Positions 19,068-30,474 of a stretch of DNA of 64,000 nucleotides are shown here, piece after piece. How positions within the stretch are numbered: the stretch's first letter is position 1; each line of letters begins with the position of its first letter. Both the position numbers and the translations under genes were made by a program. This DNA comes from Aplidium turbinatum. Taxonomy: Eukaryota > Chordata > Ascidiacea > Aplousobranchia > Polyclinidae. The stretch is from NCBI GenBank assembly GCA_918807975.1, contig OU964930.1:18532372-18596371 (forward strand), read 5' to 3'. Under the pieces are notes generated by a model. The model searched no databases and was not told the DNA's origin. It saw nothing but the letters and a program-made list of their open reading frames with translations.

Positions 19068-19732
19068 CCTTCGATGAATTGTCGTTCGATGAACTGTCGT
19101 TTCGATAAACTGTCGTTCGATGAACTGTCGTTTCGATGAACTGTCGTTTCGATAAACTGTCGTTTCGATGAATTGTCGTTCGATAAACTGTCTTTCGATA
19201 AACCGTCGTTCGATGAACTGTCGTTCGATAAATTGTCTTTCGATAAACTGTCGGGTCACGAGCAGCAGTATGTTGTTCGTTTGTTAACATTTAACGGTTT
19301 GTCAGTAAGATAACTTACCATTTGTATTAAAAACCTTTAACCTGTTGTGTTACATACAGGCCTAATTTACTTTTAGGCTTATACCTGGATACAATACCCC
19401 AGAGCACAAATACTATCATTTTCGAGAAAACTACTCCGAAAGAAACAAAGCAAGGCTTTATTTCTATCTGTTACAGAGACAGTCAATAGCCTACACAATT
19501 TGTCTTATTTGTGCAATCGTCATTGAAATTTTGCTTTCATCATGAACTATTTTTTTTTTTATGAAATTGATCACATTCTAATAAATGTTTAATACACAAC
19601 AACAACTTTACATGACTGTTGCTTAACATTTTACCAATGTGATTGCCTGGCTCATTAGCAATCAACCAATGCGTTTGAAGTAAATGAAGCCATGAAGTAA
19701 ATGGCAGATTGATCAATTAATTAATATACAGA

Positions 19733-19975
19733 GTGAAGTTATTAAGTGCTGTTGTCGTTAAATTTTCAATTCACTAGGTGCCGCTAAACGGAGAGCAATC
19801 CTTGTTATAATCATAATGTTCAACGTAATGCCATTCTCAAACATACACCCCGAAAACTGAACCAGCGCTGCTTGATTTTGCGGTTTCATTGTGCACAAAG
19901 TAGGGCATTTCACCACATGAGCGTTAGGGGTGGCAGTAGCAATAGGTAGACCAATTAATCTGACATGAAACATGG
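19733..19975 (-). repeat. tRNA-derived SINE, diverged
   Basis: The minus-strand head has 'ctcatgtggtgaaatgccc' and 'gcagcgctggttcagtttt'. The body carries 'gattgctctccgtttagcgg' and the 'acttcactctg' segment. The tail is lost. Confidence 0.6.
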
Positions 19976-20814
19976 TTGTCTTTATTTCAGGTTCATATTA
20001 AGAGCAGCTCAGCAGTCTGTAGTTGGATTTATTCGTAAAGTCGTATGGCATAGAGTGTGTACAATTTTACGTCCACTGTTTTGTCAAATCACTTCGTCTA
20101 TTTACTCTCGGTAGATTACTGTTTTGTTATTATTGAAGTTTAAAAAAAGTTTGCTTCTTTTGTCAATCAAAGACTTGTGGATTTTCTATGATGAACCAAT
20201 AACAACATCATCATATTATCATCATACCTTTGTTCATTATTTTGAGATCCAGGCTTAAACTATATCTTCAGATTTGTTTGGGAGTTACGATAAACGTTAT
20301 GCGACGAATAACAACTATAGTTATATCTGTAGTAGTGTAGATAACCAATAAATTTACAAATATTGTCTATAAAGCAACACAAAAAAAAAAGAAACAACCT
20401 GGCCTCAAAACTTTTATATTGTTTGTTTGTTTATTGGCCGCTGTGAAAAATATGTACAATAAATCAAAACACAATGTACAGTAAAACTGTTGAAAAGTTT
20501 ACAATAAAAAAAAACGAGTAAAAAATGATGGTAGCATCACAGCAGCGGGAGGCTGCGAAGTGACCGTTCAAGGTCTTCAAGTCAAGCAGCCACCCTTAAC
20601 TGGTACCTAATATGCGTTAGAAACAATCAACAGCTTTACCCGTTTAGGTTGGACTACCAAGTTAGTTGATTCGTTTTTCGGTGGCGCGAAATCAAGTTTC
20701 CTATCGATTTATTGTGACTTCTCCTTTAATTTTAATCGGGCCGATTTGATTGCGATCCAAGAAAGAAAACGAGGAATGTCTTTGCTTGTTCAGCGAGCAA
20801 TTATGGTATATTCT

Positions 20815-21035
20815 CGGGGTGTGCGCCTGTGCAACGCATTTCAGGACTGCTCTCCATTCAGTGGGACCTAATGGATGGAATAATTCCAAGGCAACAACAC
20901 TTCAACAATCGGAAAACTTCACTCTGCCAATCTCGGTAACCGGCCCTGTGTCAAGAGCCTCTACAAGTATGCGAAACTGCCAGGAATCACCTATCAAGGC
21001 TTTGTCAGTCCGAGGATAAAGATTCAAAACCAACC
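20815..21035 (+). repeat. SINE, 5'-truncated
   Basis: It starts in the body ('ggtgtgcgcctgtgcaacgc') and runs to the tail 'aggataaagattcaaaacc'. It is at the left edge of segmental duplication copy 2 and orthologous to 12988-13195. Confidence 0.75.
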
Positions 21036-21346
21036 AATGGAAAATAAGTTAGTGTAACTTGGTCAGCACTCAATAGTCAATATAGCCGTTGGTGGAAAAA
21101 GAAGACGTGACAAAACGCAAATGTTAACACGCCTCTGGTATAAGTGAAAGAGCTAACAACTGCAATCGACGAGTTTCTTCCCTGTGCAGTCCTATTGCTG
21201 TAATTGTTTTCACGTCATCTGTAGGCTGCAGATTAACTACTTTTTCTAATCAGTTTGGCATCCCCAAAAACTGCGCTTGGAAACAGATGTAGGCCTAGCA
21301 TGTAGCCCTAGCTATACGCTACTGGTTGGGGAAGATAGGCTTAGAC

Positions 21347-22392
21347 CAGGCGCGGATCTATGGGGGCTCCCCCCGAAATTTTGTGAGAAATTGTTGAATG
21401 GTTTGATATGCATCTAAACAGCTGATATTAGTCCAAATGCGGACTTAACTTATCCCGGGAGGGGGAATTATTTTTGTTATTATTAAGGTTGAAATTATCC
21501 ATCGATTATACATTTTAATAGCAACATTTGTTGGAGCTGGCTCAGCTGAAACCAACGCTGAGCCAAATGACGTCAGTTGAAACAATCTGAAACCTGAATT
21601 GTTTTATAGTTTTTAGTCTTCATCATACAATTTCAATCAATTACCGTAGGCTATATGTCTGCAAACATACAAATATCCAATTGGTCATGGACACTGCATA
21701 CAGGGTTTTAATTTTAAACCAGATTTCAAGTTTACTTTGCATGCTTAGCAATTTTTATTCCAGCAAAATTTATTGATGAACATGGCTGTTTTAATGTCTA
21801 TTTAATAGCATATCGTGTATGTCGTAGTATCATTGTTCAAAGTGGCGTAGCCAGGGGGGGGGGGGGGGTTACAACCCCCCCTTTGGCACGCGTGTGACGT
21901 CACGATATTGAGAATGATGCTTTCAGTCTCTATGTCTCCAATTTTAAGTGAAACTGCATTAAAAGAGCGAGTTTTGCCAATACCAAACATTCAAACATCT
22001 CAGCCAGGAATTAGCAACAAGAAAACATAGAGACTTAGCTTTATTACCGAAAAAATGACGAAGAAAACATGATCTTATCCTTTTGCTATGCTACCGGACA
22101 GCACCATTTTACAGGAATATTTATACCCATATTTTTGTTGAAAATGCTCTCAGAATGCACCAAATTCAAAGTAGTTTTTCAAAAATTTCTGGGGGAGGCC
22201 CCCCCAGACTCCCCGCCGCTGGGTGTCGCCTTTGGCGAACACGCCATCGAGCTTCGCCCGCCAGCCGTCACAACCCCCAAAATTCCTGGCTACGCCACTG
22301 ATTGTTAATATCTGTTTCATCTTTTTCTTACTTTTTAATTCATTTTCAATTTTTCTGGCCCCCCCCAAAAAAAACTCCTAGATCCGCGCCTG
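21347..22392. mobile_element. MITE with CAGGCGCGGATCTA ends, 8-bp TSD, containing a second MITE
   Basis: The ends are CAGGCGCGGATCTA and TAGATCCGCGCCTG. A perfect duplication, gcttagac, lies at 21339-21346 and 22393-22400. The paralogous segment gives an empty site. No transposase frame is visible. About 470 bp of its length is the nested element at 21840-22300. Confidence 0.9.
21840..22300. mobile_element. Nested hAT-type MITE (AGTGGCGTAGCCAGG ends)
   Basis: The left end is AAGTGGCGTAGCCAGG and the right end CCTGGCTACGCCACTG. The flanking octamers attgttca (21832-21839) and attgttaa (22301-22308) match at 7 of 8. It includes a poly-G tract near the left end and the 'tgggggaggccccc' block shared with 14893 and 35047. 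Confidence 0.85.
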
Positions 22393-22887
22393 GCTTAGAC
22401 CTAGTTTGCCAGCTGGGCAATCATGGTAGGAAGATTATTTCAGTTCAACCTTTGTTTGCATGCGTTTTTAGCAAACCAAACTCTTTTATGAATGATTTAA
22501 GGTGGCTATTGCAGTTTTGTTGTTGCTGCAACGGTGCAACCATGCAATCTGACAAATTAGTCTGTTATCTGTGGGCACTGAATCACAAAAATTCACCTCT
22601 CAAACTCTTTGAGAAAATAGCTAATAAGATAAATAAGAAAGGGCGCGAAACTGCAAATCGGTTATTTAGCAGATTTTGCGTATGTCAATGTTGAAATTTC
22701 GAAACGCGATGTATCAGCAAACAATAACTGTGTTTGCACGAGAGTTCTTCTTGTTTACTTTGAAAGGAAAGCTTGTTGGTCGTAAAGCCGAGACAGTTTC
22801 CATTGAGAACACAGTTTGGTTACGTGCATGAGGTTTTTAGTTGCTTTGACAATGGTCGATAAGCTAGCCTACTTTTACAACTGCAAT

Positions 22888-24155
22888 CAGTGGCGTATTT
22901 AGAAAGTTTGTTAGGGGGGGGCCAAGACATTGTGTCAGTCAGCCGCATAGCGGCTGACTCAGCGGCTGGAGGCCAATAGGGGTAGTCTCAACGGTAGTAC
23001 ATGGAAAACTCAAATTAGGTGAAAATGGTTGTTAATTGTTACAAATTTTTTCTACTTGGGTAAAAATTAGACTTGTTTGATCCTTTAACTAGGGGGAGTA
23101 GGCTATACCAAAATGTCATATGATGCGTCAGAATGGGTGGAGAGGGTTAGTTGAAGCCGTCAGATAGGAGGGGAGGGGTCCAAAATCAAGAGCGAATCCG
23201 TAGAAGTAAGTTACTGTTCCAATCAATGAAACAACAAAAGATATCAAGAACATAAACAATAAGTTAGTCCTTCCGACCTCGAATAGCCTACCTTTTGAAC
23301 ATTCTCGGCGATTCGCAATGACAATTTACAGTTTAATGCGATGGCTGCGCTTGGCAAATATATCAATGACTGCATCATACTCGAGTATAATATCCTTGTT
23401 TAAATACATCTGAGCTAGTAGACCATCCAAACGTGGCTCGGTCATGGTCGTGCGGTAATAATTTTGCAGGTAGGCTACTTTAGTGAACTGAAACATCGCT
23501 CATTGGAGGCAGTTGTAACTGGAAGCGTAGCAAAGATTCGAAGTAATTTATGGATAATTGCCGAGTTATTCAACAGCTTGACACGCATCCACAAAAGTCG
23601 CATGTCTTTTATTCACAGAAACTGCAAGCCAATTCGCTCTTCGTAATTTAATAAAAGCTGCAAAGCAATTGCTTGGTTCAACATCCAGCATTTCATGGTA
23701 GGCATGGTAGAAGTCGAAAATCTCGTCGATCGGGCAGTTCTCATCTTCATGAATCAATTAAGGCAGATATATCATGTGCTGACTTTAAAAGCTAGCGAGC
23801 AGTGCTCATTGGATCTCTCGTGAATTTGTGCCATGCAATTGTCAAGAAAAGGAAGAAAAACTGTTTGTTTGAAATAGATCTCCGCAGTTTCAGCTGGAAT
23901 GTTAGGTCAATGTTGTTGTCTAGGTGCTCTCCGCGGCATTCGGATTTCTTCGCCAAAAACTGAGCAAGTCTAGCCAAAAAGTTGGTGAAAAAGCTTATTA
24001 TCGCCCCTTAGGTCTTGTGACACAGTTGCGCAGGATGAATCACCCAAGCAATTATGTCTTGCGCTACAACTTTTTTTGCAAAATTTATGATTTTTTTTAC
24101 CTGATCATTAGGGAGAGGCCATCGCCCCTTATCCTCCCCCCTAAATACGCTACTG
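22888..24155 (-). mobile_element. hAT transposon (ZMYM1-like), degraded, 8-bp TSD
   Basis: The ends are CAGTGGCGTATTTAG and CTAAATACGCTACTG. A perfect duplication, actgcaat, lies at 22880-22887 and 24156-24163. Minus-strand fragments belong to a hAT transposase C-terminus of the ZMYM1/DAC type: LPVTTASNERCFSSLK, then after a frame change TMTEPRLDGLLAQMYLNKDI and YDAVIDIFAKR (about 23340-23530). A further frame at 23566-23757 (FDFYHAYHEMLDVEPSN) and one at 23792-23977 may be upstream parts. The catalytic core is not complete. Confidence 0.8.
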
Positions 24156-24302
24156 ACTGCAATCAAATCAGCTCTTGCATTTTTAGTGAAATGCTAACTT
24201 TGGTTTAATTTGGTAGAACTACAGTAGAACCAATAATGCAATTCTACTTTATCAAGACTTGCAGAGTTAGAGACTGTCTAAATCAATTAAATTAAACAAA
24301 CA

Positions 24303-27300
24303 ATGTCTGTGCCCTCCCTTACGTTGAACACTGGATTCAAAATGCCAATGATTGGGATTGGAACATGGCAGGTAAAATGGATAGTCCTAGGTTGTGTTAA
24401 CTCACCGTAGGTTAAAATAGTTTGTGAGATGAAGCAAAGTTTACAAAACTGGATGAAGAGTTATTGCTAGTATGGTTATATTGGATTCAAACTCTGTCTT
24501 TTGCGAAAGTTCGAGTCATTGGACACTCGAGAGTGAGTTCAAGTTCAAATCATTCCTGGTTCGAGTTTTAATTTTTCAAATTTGCTGCAACTTCGAATTT
24601 AATGATTTTCCATTAATTTCAATTTTCTGTTAGGAAAATAAGCTAACTATGACGTTTCAAGTTTTCTATATCAGTCTTGGAGGATTATGGTTACTTTAAA
24701 ATTTTACCATAGAGTTTTTATCTCAGTTTCCCCTCTAACCAGTGGTGGTAGTACTGTAGGTATTTTCTGTATTACTGCAGCTTTACAATATATTTACATA
24801 TTTTTTTTAAGATAGTGAACTCGAACACAAGTGTACTCTTTGCTTCGTTTCGACTTAGTTTTTGTTTGTATCCCAATTTGAATTATATCAACAAATTTGT
24901 ATTGCATTTGCAGTCAACAGACAACGATGCACAAAAGGCCGTAGAGTGCGCAATTGACTGCGGCTACCGTCACATTGACGATGCTTGGGATTACAAAAAT
25001 GAGACAGAAGTTGGAACCGGATTAGCCAACAAGATCAAAGAAGGAATAGTGAAGAGAGAAGATATTTTCCTCACCACCAAAGTAAAAATGTTTACCCCAA
25101 AAACTTTGTCCTGTCTCTTGGGTGATATAATAAGTTGCTATATATCCTATTCTTAACATCCGACATTATGCATTGTTTGCAGAAAGCACACAAACGTTTA
25201 AATATTATTTTCTTCACCAAGGGCAAAATTTTTATTTGTTCTATCCAAGCAGGAAAAATGTGCAAATGTGACATTAAAAGAATGCTTTCTTACAATAATA
25301 GAAATTTTTTTATTTTACATTGTGTCAACATCTGCCAACGTTGAACATTTGTGAAAAACACGAATAGAGGCCTTGCATTGCTAAGAGTGGGTGCACTTTT
25401 GACTATAGCCTCATTTTATTTCTCCAGGACTTTTGTGAATCTGTGCTTGGTATAGAACAGGAGAACTTGGAGAAGAACAGATTATTTCATAACATATCCA
25501 ATAAATATGGGAAAAATCAATCAATCTTAATTTATTTTTGTTTTAGCTCTGGAATACTTTTCATGATCCTAAAGATGTGCGTGCGGCCTTCATGGACAGC
25601 TTGAAGATGTTGCAAACAGAATACGTAGATCTATATCTCATGCATTTCCCTGTGGGATTTCGCAGTAGGGTAAATATTTTTTTAACCTAGTGATAAACAA
25701 TGTAGGAAAAGAAAAATTTGCTATAGCTGACTGGGACAGAGTGAAGTTTTTGTTTGTTGCTGAAGTGTCGTTCTCTGTAAATTGTTCCTTCCACTAATTT
25801 CCGAAAAATGGAGGATTCTCCTTCTAAAACGTTGCATTTAAAAGCATTTCGGTTCCGTCATTTATAAAGAGTTTCCCGTTCCGTTTTTTATAAAGAGTTG
25901 CCCGTTCCGTCGCTTATAAAAAGTTTCCCGTTCGTTGACGAAGCCTCTTGCTTGCTAGTAACCAGACAGAGATGTCGGGGCGGAAAACTGAAAGTTACAA
26001 AAGCTGAAAAGTTGAGCATTTATTGCAGGAAGAAGCAGAGGCTGGCAACAGTTTCACTGATGTAGACTACGTTGCAACATGGAAGGTAGGACTTTATGAG
26101 ATGTAAAATGGTGCTTTTAATTTTAATAGAGTAAGTTCTAAAGTAAGTAGGCTGATTTGTTTGTTGCAAGTTTTAATTAAAATAAACTTTACTATGTTGT
26201 GGTTTTCAGACGCGTCCGCCTCCCACATGAGTGCCAAGTATTCGGCCTAAGTTTTCAATAACCTATTTTATTTATGCTTCAACAACTGTTTTCCTCATCA
26301 TCAAGCATTTTTAGTAAACCGCTTACTAGTTTCCTTTTGTTTAAAGCTTTTGTAGAGAGTTCGCTTGTTGTACCACAGACGAACATAACAAAGTAACTTC
26401 AACGAGTTTAACATATTTTATTTTTATCACACAAAGAAGTTACAACATAGTTAAAACAAATTTCACACCTTTTCCCACATATTTGCGTCCTCACCAAGAT
26501 TTACTTTACATCCGCAATATACATAAAAGTGAGAATTAGAAGATTAAATTCTTTTTGTTTATCAGTAAATCAGAAAAGTTTGAAAACCCTTAGATTTTAA
26601 AGCGATTCGTCGCGTTGTTTTCACAATAGCAGTCGTATTTAAACAAGAAAATAAATCAGCTGTAATTATTTAACCTACATTTACTTTTCAGGCCATGGAG
26701 TCCTTGCAGAAAGAGGGCTTAGTTCGAAGTATCGGTGTTTCAAATTTCAACGAGTATCAAATCAATCGTATCATCAAAGAAGCAACCATTGTTCCAGCTG
26801 TCAATCAAATAGAAAACCATCCTTACTTGGTGCAAAAAAATCTTGTTGACTTCTGCCAAAGCAAAGGAATTGCTGTCACAGCTTACAGTCCACTAGGATG
26901 CAAAGGAACTCCGTAAATTTAGTTTATACTGTATATTTTACAAAGAAATGCACAGCTTTGCTTCACAATGCCCACCTAACTCACTCTCAATTTCTTCGAG
27001 GCTGTCTTTGCTTCTTTTATTTTCTTCTGCGACCTTCATTTGCAACCAAACTGTGATGTCTCCCAAAATTGTTTAATAGATCCATTTGGCTACTGGCTAT
27101 AACAAGTAAAATATTGTGAAAATCAAGGGCGTGAGACTTGCGCAACAACCATGGACGAAAGATTTTTAACTTGTTCTTTTTTGCAGAGGAGAATTGAAAA
27201 AAGTTTTGTTGGATGATCCTATAGTGATGGAAATGGCAAAGAGGTTAAATAAAACTCCAGCTCAAGTTTTATTACGATTTCAAATCCAACGCAACATCAT

Positions 27301-28258
27301 TGTCATCCCCAAAAGTGTGACACCGAGTCGAATCAAGTCCAACTTTCAGGTACAAGCTTTCGACCTCAGCAAGTCGGGTATGCTTTAAAGCTCCTTCATT
27401 ACTTTGAATTCTTCTGATTAGCCAAATTTACATTTCGTTGTTCTTCTACTGTAACTAAACTACTTCATCACATTTAGATTTATTTTATTCTGACGTTAGC
27501 TCCTGAAGGGAATAATCAATAATAATCATGTTTTTATTTTGCCTTCAAGAAAACCTTCAGCTTCGAGCTATGACTGTGCAATCTTCTATTCGCAATTTTC
27601 AAGTTTTCTGCCACCAATCAACTCTTTAAATCTTGATATTATGATAGGTTTTCGACTTTGAACTTTCCACTGATGACATGGAGAAGCTGCGGAGTTTGGA
27701 TGAAAACTTAAGAATTATTGCTTGGTAATTGCGTACGGTGATAGGTAGCCTAAATTATAATACTGTATACACGTCGCATAGAATCGAGTTAGAATTTCTT
27801 AAATTAATTGGTTTGGTCTTGACGCAGGGCCGGTTACCGAGATTGGCAGAGTGAAGTTTTCCGACAGATGAAGTGTTGTTGCCGGAAAATTATTCCATCT
27901 ATTAGGTGCTGCTGAATGGAGAGCAGTCCTTAGAATGCGTTGCTCAAGGGCACACCTCAAGACTCGAACCAGAGCCGCTTGATCTTTAAGCTTCTTTTTT
28001 CTCAAAGTCACGCGCTTACCCAGTGAGCTATCCTCGGGACAAGCTAGTGATATCTTTCATACTAGCCTAGCAGCAGTATGTTGTCCGTTTGTTAACTTCA
28101 CTAATTAAACGGTTTGTCAGTAAGATAACTTACCATTTTTATTAAAAACCTTTAACTTATTGTGTTACATACAGACCTAATTTGATTTCAGGCTTATACC
28201 TGGATACAATACCCCACAGCACAAATACTATCCTTTTCGAGAAGACTACTCCGAATGA
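24303..28258 (+). CDS. Aldo-keto reductase gene 3 (AKR1-like), complete, 8 exons, 314 aa
   Basis: Exons are 24303-24371, 24914-25081, 25547-25669, 26039-26095, 26692-26912, 27187-27349, 27648-27724 and 28192-28258 (TGA). Lengths 69, 168, 123, 57, 221, 163, 77 and 67 sum to 945 nt, and all borders are GT/AG in phase. The product is a full-length NAD(P)H-dependent aldo-keto reductase, a cytosolic TIM barrel. It starts [20 protein letters not shown]. The tetrad is D45 and Y50 ([11 protein letters not shown]), K79 (LTTK), H112 (LMHFP). SIGVSNFN and NQIENHPYL lie in exon 5. [13 protein letters not shown] in exon 6 keeps the Lys, Ser and Arg that grip NADPH. The C-terminal exon gives [21 protein letters not shown] stop right after exon 7 would appear if its donor (TTG|GTAATT) were ignored. 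The substrate is unknown; subfamily assignment within AKR1 needs a tree. Confidence 0.93.
27823..28039 (-). repeat. SINE in AKR gene 3 intron 7
   Basis: This copy is paralogous to 17985-18277. The head on the minus strand is 'gatagctcactgggtaagcg' with 'ctggttcgagtcttgaggtg'. The 3' tail is shortened at 'gacgcagggccgg'. The two copies share the same intron position in gene 3 and the pseudogene. Confidence 0.8.
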
Positions 28259-28424
28259 ATCAAAGCAAGGCTTTATTTCTATCTGTTACAGAGACAGTCA
28301 ATACCCTACACATAATTTGTCTTATTTGTGCAATCGTTATTGAAATTTTGCTTTCATGATTAATTTTTTTTATAAAATCGAACACTTTTTAATAAATATA
28401 ATTTCGGGAGAAAGTTTGTTTTGT

Positions 28425-28560
28425 TGTACCAAAGACGGACAAGACACAGCAATACCACAGGGTTGAGTATTGCAACAGTATATTTTACATATTTACAAAT
28501 AGTTTAACAGTCAAACGTTTTCGGCTTAACTGAAGCCTTCACTGCTCTGTGTATTAATTG
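28425..28560 (-). repeat. Dispersed short repeat with hammerhead-like fold (minus copy)
   Basis: On the minus strand it reads a 5-bp stem GGCTT/AAGCC, then GAAAACGTT, and about 100 nt further 'gtgtcttgtccgtctttggt'. The same order (hairpin, GAAAACGTT, 'ctgtct(a/t)tggt' tail) recurs at 32481-32595 and 54912-55020. Stem II and the GAAA side of a hammerhead are present. The CUGANGA side is degenerate. Confidence 0.45.
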
Positions 28561-29517
28561 ATTGATCAATCTGCCATTTACTTCATGGCTGCAGCTCCCC
28601 CCCCCCCCCCCCTTGAAAGCAAGAGTGAAATCATGTTTTCCCCTGTGTTTGTCTGACCCGATTACTTTTTTCACTGATGGACTGCGGATCAAAAATTAAA
28701 CTAATTAAAGTTTCTAATAAAATAAAATATTTTCATAAATATTTGATACACAACAACAATTTTAGAGGGCTGTTGCTTAACTTTTTTACCGATGTGATGG
28801 CCTGGCTCATTAGCAACCAGCAAAGGTGTTTTGCCATGAAGCAAATGGCAGATTAATCAATCAATTAATACACAGAGCAGTAGCGGCTCGTGCCATGGGG
28901 ATGCAGAGTTGCAGCCTCCGCCCTCCCCTGAAAGAAAGAAAAGAAAAATAGGTTTTCCTTTGCATTTGTCTGACCCGATTACTTTTTTCACTTATGGATT
29001 GCGGATGGAAAATTAAAATATTTAAAGTTTCGTTTGTAAACATGGTTTTGGGACAAACTACTCTGCAGCCCCAGATTTTGGATTTCATGCCCTCTGATTG
29101 GCTAAAACTTGGCCTTGAAGCTCCACCTCTTGGTATTTTACAGAGTACTGAGCAGCAATTTTTTAATCTCTTGGGGCTGCATGGAAAACAGTCCCCTCTA
29201 ACCGAATAACCTTAGCCTACATACTTTTTAAAGTTAGGTCTTGTTTTGCAGAGTAGCGATGAGCCATGAATGTAGAAGTGATAACTGTAGGGTTAGGGTA
29301 TTCAACAGGTTATAGAATGTGTTGGGGCATCTCAAAATCGCTTGAACCTTGTATGCAACGGCTAGTCAACTCTAATAAGGCTAAGGCTAAGCTCAATACT
29401 AGTAAAGTTTGTCTCCTAAGCAATAGTTGTTTGTTGTTTTTAAAGATAACTTAGGCTAACAACGTTATGGAGTGGCAACGAGATTTTGGCTACCTAGCAC
29501 CTTGCATGTACCTTAGT

Positions 29518-29592
29518 TACAGAGTGAAGTTTCGCTTGATGTTAAAGTGCTGTTGTCGGTAAATTTTCCATCCACTAGGTGCCGCTGAATAG
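29518..29592 (-). repeat. SINE fragment
   Basis: Only the middle of the SINE body remains ('acagagtgaagtttcgc', 'ccatccactaggtgccgctg'). Confidence 0.55.
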
Positions 29593-29778
29593 GCAGAAAT
29601 ATGAGGTTTGATTTGTGGAATTCTACAGAATGGAGCTTGCAACTTAAGCTTTTGTGTTCTTAAAGTAAGTTTTACTTTGTCCATTTTGTCCTAAAGTAGC
29701 ATTTAGGTCCACCCTTTATGCAAAATCCATTGCTCGATTACCTTCAAGAAAATTCGAGATTTTTTTGATTTTCTAGAA

Positions 29779-30474
29779 CAGGGGTGGGGAACCTTTTCAG
29801 TATTGCGGGCCACATAAAATGAGAAATAACACAAGCGGGCCATTAAAAATTTCGAAATTTTATTTACAGAAAAAACTGATTCGCAGCGGTAGGTGCTTCC
29901 AAACAGAGACACATATTTCAAAGCATGTTCCCGCATGACTGGAAAATCACCAGCATTTATGCAGCTTTGATAAAAGTTGAGCTGTGGAATGTTTTAGTAC
30001 ATCGCTTTCAACGTACCGTCATTCTGGAGATCTACTATTTCATGTTGGAAGTTATTAGGAACATCATTATTAAGAACATCTTATTGTTTTCAAGTTGTAC
30101 TTTCCACAGATGTAGTTTAGCTTCAAATGATTTCACTTTTGCAAACAAGGAGTTCAAAAGCTGATTCGGTCCCTGCAATTTGACGTTGAGCTCGGAGAGG
30201 TGCTCGCTAATGTCAACCATAAACGCTAGGTCACACAACCATTGGCTATCAGTGAGTTCGACGACATGGTTTCCCTGATTATTCATGAACTGATCGACTT
30301 CGTTTCGTTTCATTTCTTCATCGACGGCCATTCGCAATATACCGAGAATGCAGAGCCTACTCTTTTTTGAGCTGTTGTTTCAATATATTTTCGGTAAAGA
30401 AATTTTGACGCGGGCCACATGGAACAGTCACGCGGGCCACATTCGGCCCGCGGGCCGCAGGTTCCCCACCCCTG
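29779..30474 (-). mobile_element. hAT transposon (GTF2IRD2-like), internally deleted, 8-bp TSD
   Basis: The ends are CAGGGGTGGGGAACC and GGTTCCCCACCCCTG. A perfect duplication, ttctagaa, lies at 29771-29778 and 30475-30482. The minus-strand frame at 30035-30337 encodes VELTDSQWLCDLAFMVDISE and LNVKLQGPNQLLNSLFAKVK, the helical insertion region of GTF2IRD2-type hAT transposases. Near the other end, MREHALKYVSLFGSTYRCES (about 29880-29936) is the start of the C-terminal dimerisation motif. The rest of the transposase is deleted. Confidence 0.92.

Larger units (their letters stand above)
18318..19260. mobile_element. Palindromic element: two inverted 12-unit arrays around telomere-like DNA, with 9-bp flank repeat
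   Basis: The left array (about 18324-18513) has about 12 units of acgacagtttatcga (15-16 bp). The right array (about 19068-19253) has 12 units of the reverse complement. Between them lies degenerate CCCTAA-type DNA (18721-19067), plus one nested MITE. The direct repeat agcagcagt flanks it (18309-18317, 19261-19269). The homologous intron of AKR gene 3 (about 28070-28080) contains one uninterrupted agcagcagt, so that site is empty. Short frames across the arrays (for example RQFIERQFIE) are translations of the repeat. Class is unknown: no transposase, no simple terminal motif. Confidence 0.85.
16543..19443 (+). pseudogene. Aldo-keto reductase pseudogene (duplicate of gene 3 exons 4-8)
   Basis: Exon equivalents are 4, 16543-16599; 5, 16693-16908; 6, 17384-17546; 7, 17808-17884; and 8, from 19377. 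Flanking and intron sequence also matches gene 3 (about 16.19-19.56 against 25.74-28.40 kb), so this is a DNA-level duplication and not a retrocopy. Exons 1-3, with the catalytic Asp, Tyr, Lys and His, have no copy. It is broken: the exon 5 acceptor AG is GG, and exon 5 has lost four bases plus one A of a homopolymer around 16825, a net -5 shift. The exon 8 stop has become a sense codon. Exons 6 and 7 remain open ([28 protein letters not shown]). Introns 1-3 are absent apart from the end of intron 3. The last intron holds a SINE and a 943-bp palindromic element. Confidence 0.9.
20815..22812 (+). repeat. Segmental duplication, copy 2
   Basis: It is collinear with 12988-14892. It carries the 1046-bp MITE at 21347-22392, for which copy 1 has the empty site at about 14492-14499 (a single acttagac, versus gcttagac duplicated here). 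Flanking sequence ('ctagtttgccagctgg', 'cctttgtttg') is conserved. Confidence 0.8.
28259..29778. other. Gene-free spacer downstream of AKR gene 3
   Basis: After the stop, an AATAAA-like signal lies near 28391. The rest has a C-homopolymer (about 28597-28612), two related blocks ('gcatttgtctgacccgatt' at about 28966 and the same at 28645), a hammerhead-like repeat (28505-28552) and a SINE scrap (29518-29592). No gene is recognised. Confidence 0.5.

Noticed and set aside
18324-19253. CRISPR-like array
   Set aside because: Units are contiguous with no spacers, inverted on the other side, and the DNA is animal.
22302-22694. 130-codon plus-strand frame
   Set aside because: Runs from a MITE into duplicated non-coding DNA; the paralogous stretch at 14.5 kb does not keep the frame.
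27194-27388. Exon 6 of AKR gene 3 extended to LSKSGML and a stop
   Set aside because: The GT donor after SNFQ (27350) restores the family sequence through exons 7 and 8; the extra residues are intron.
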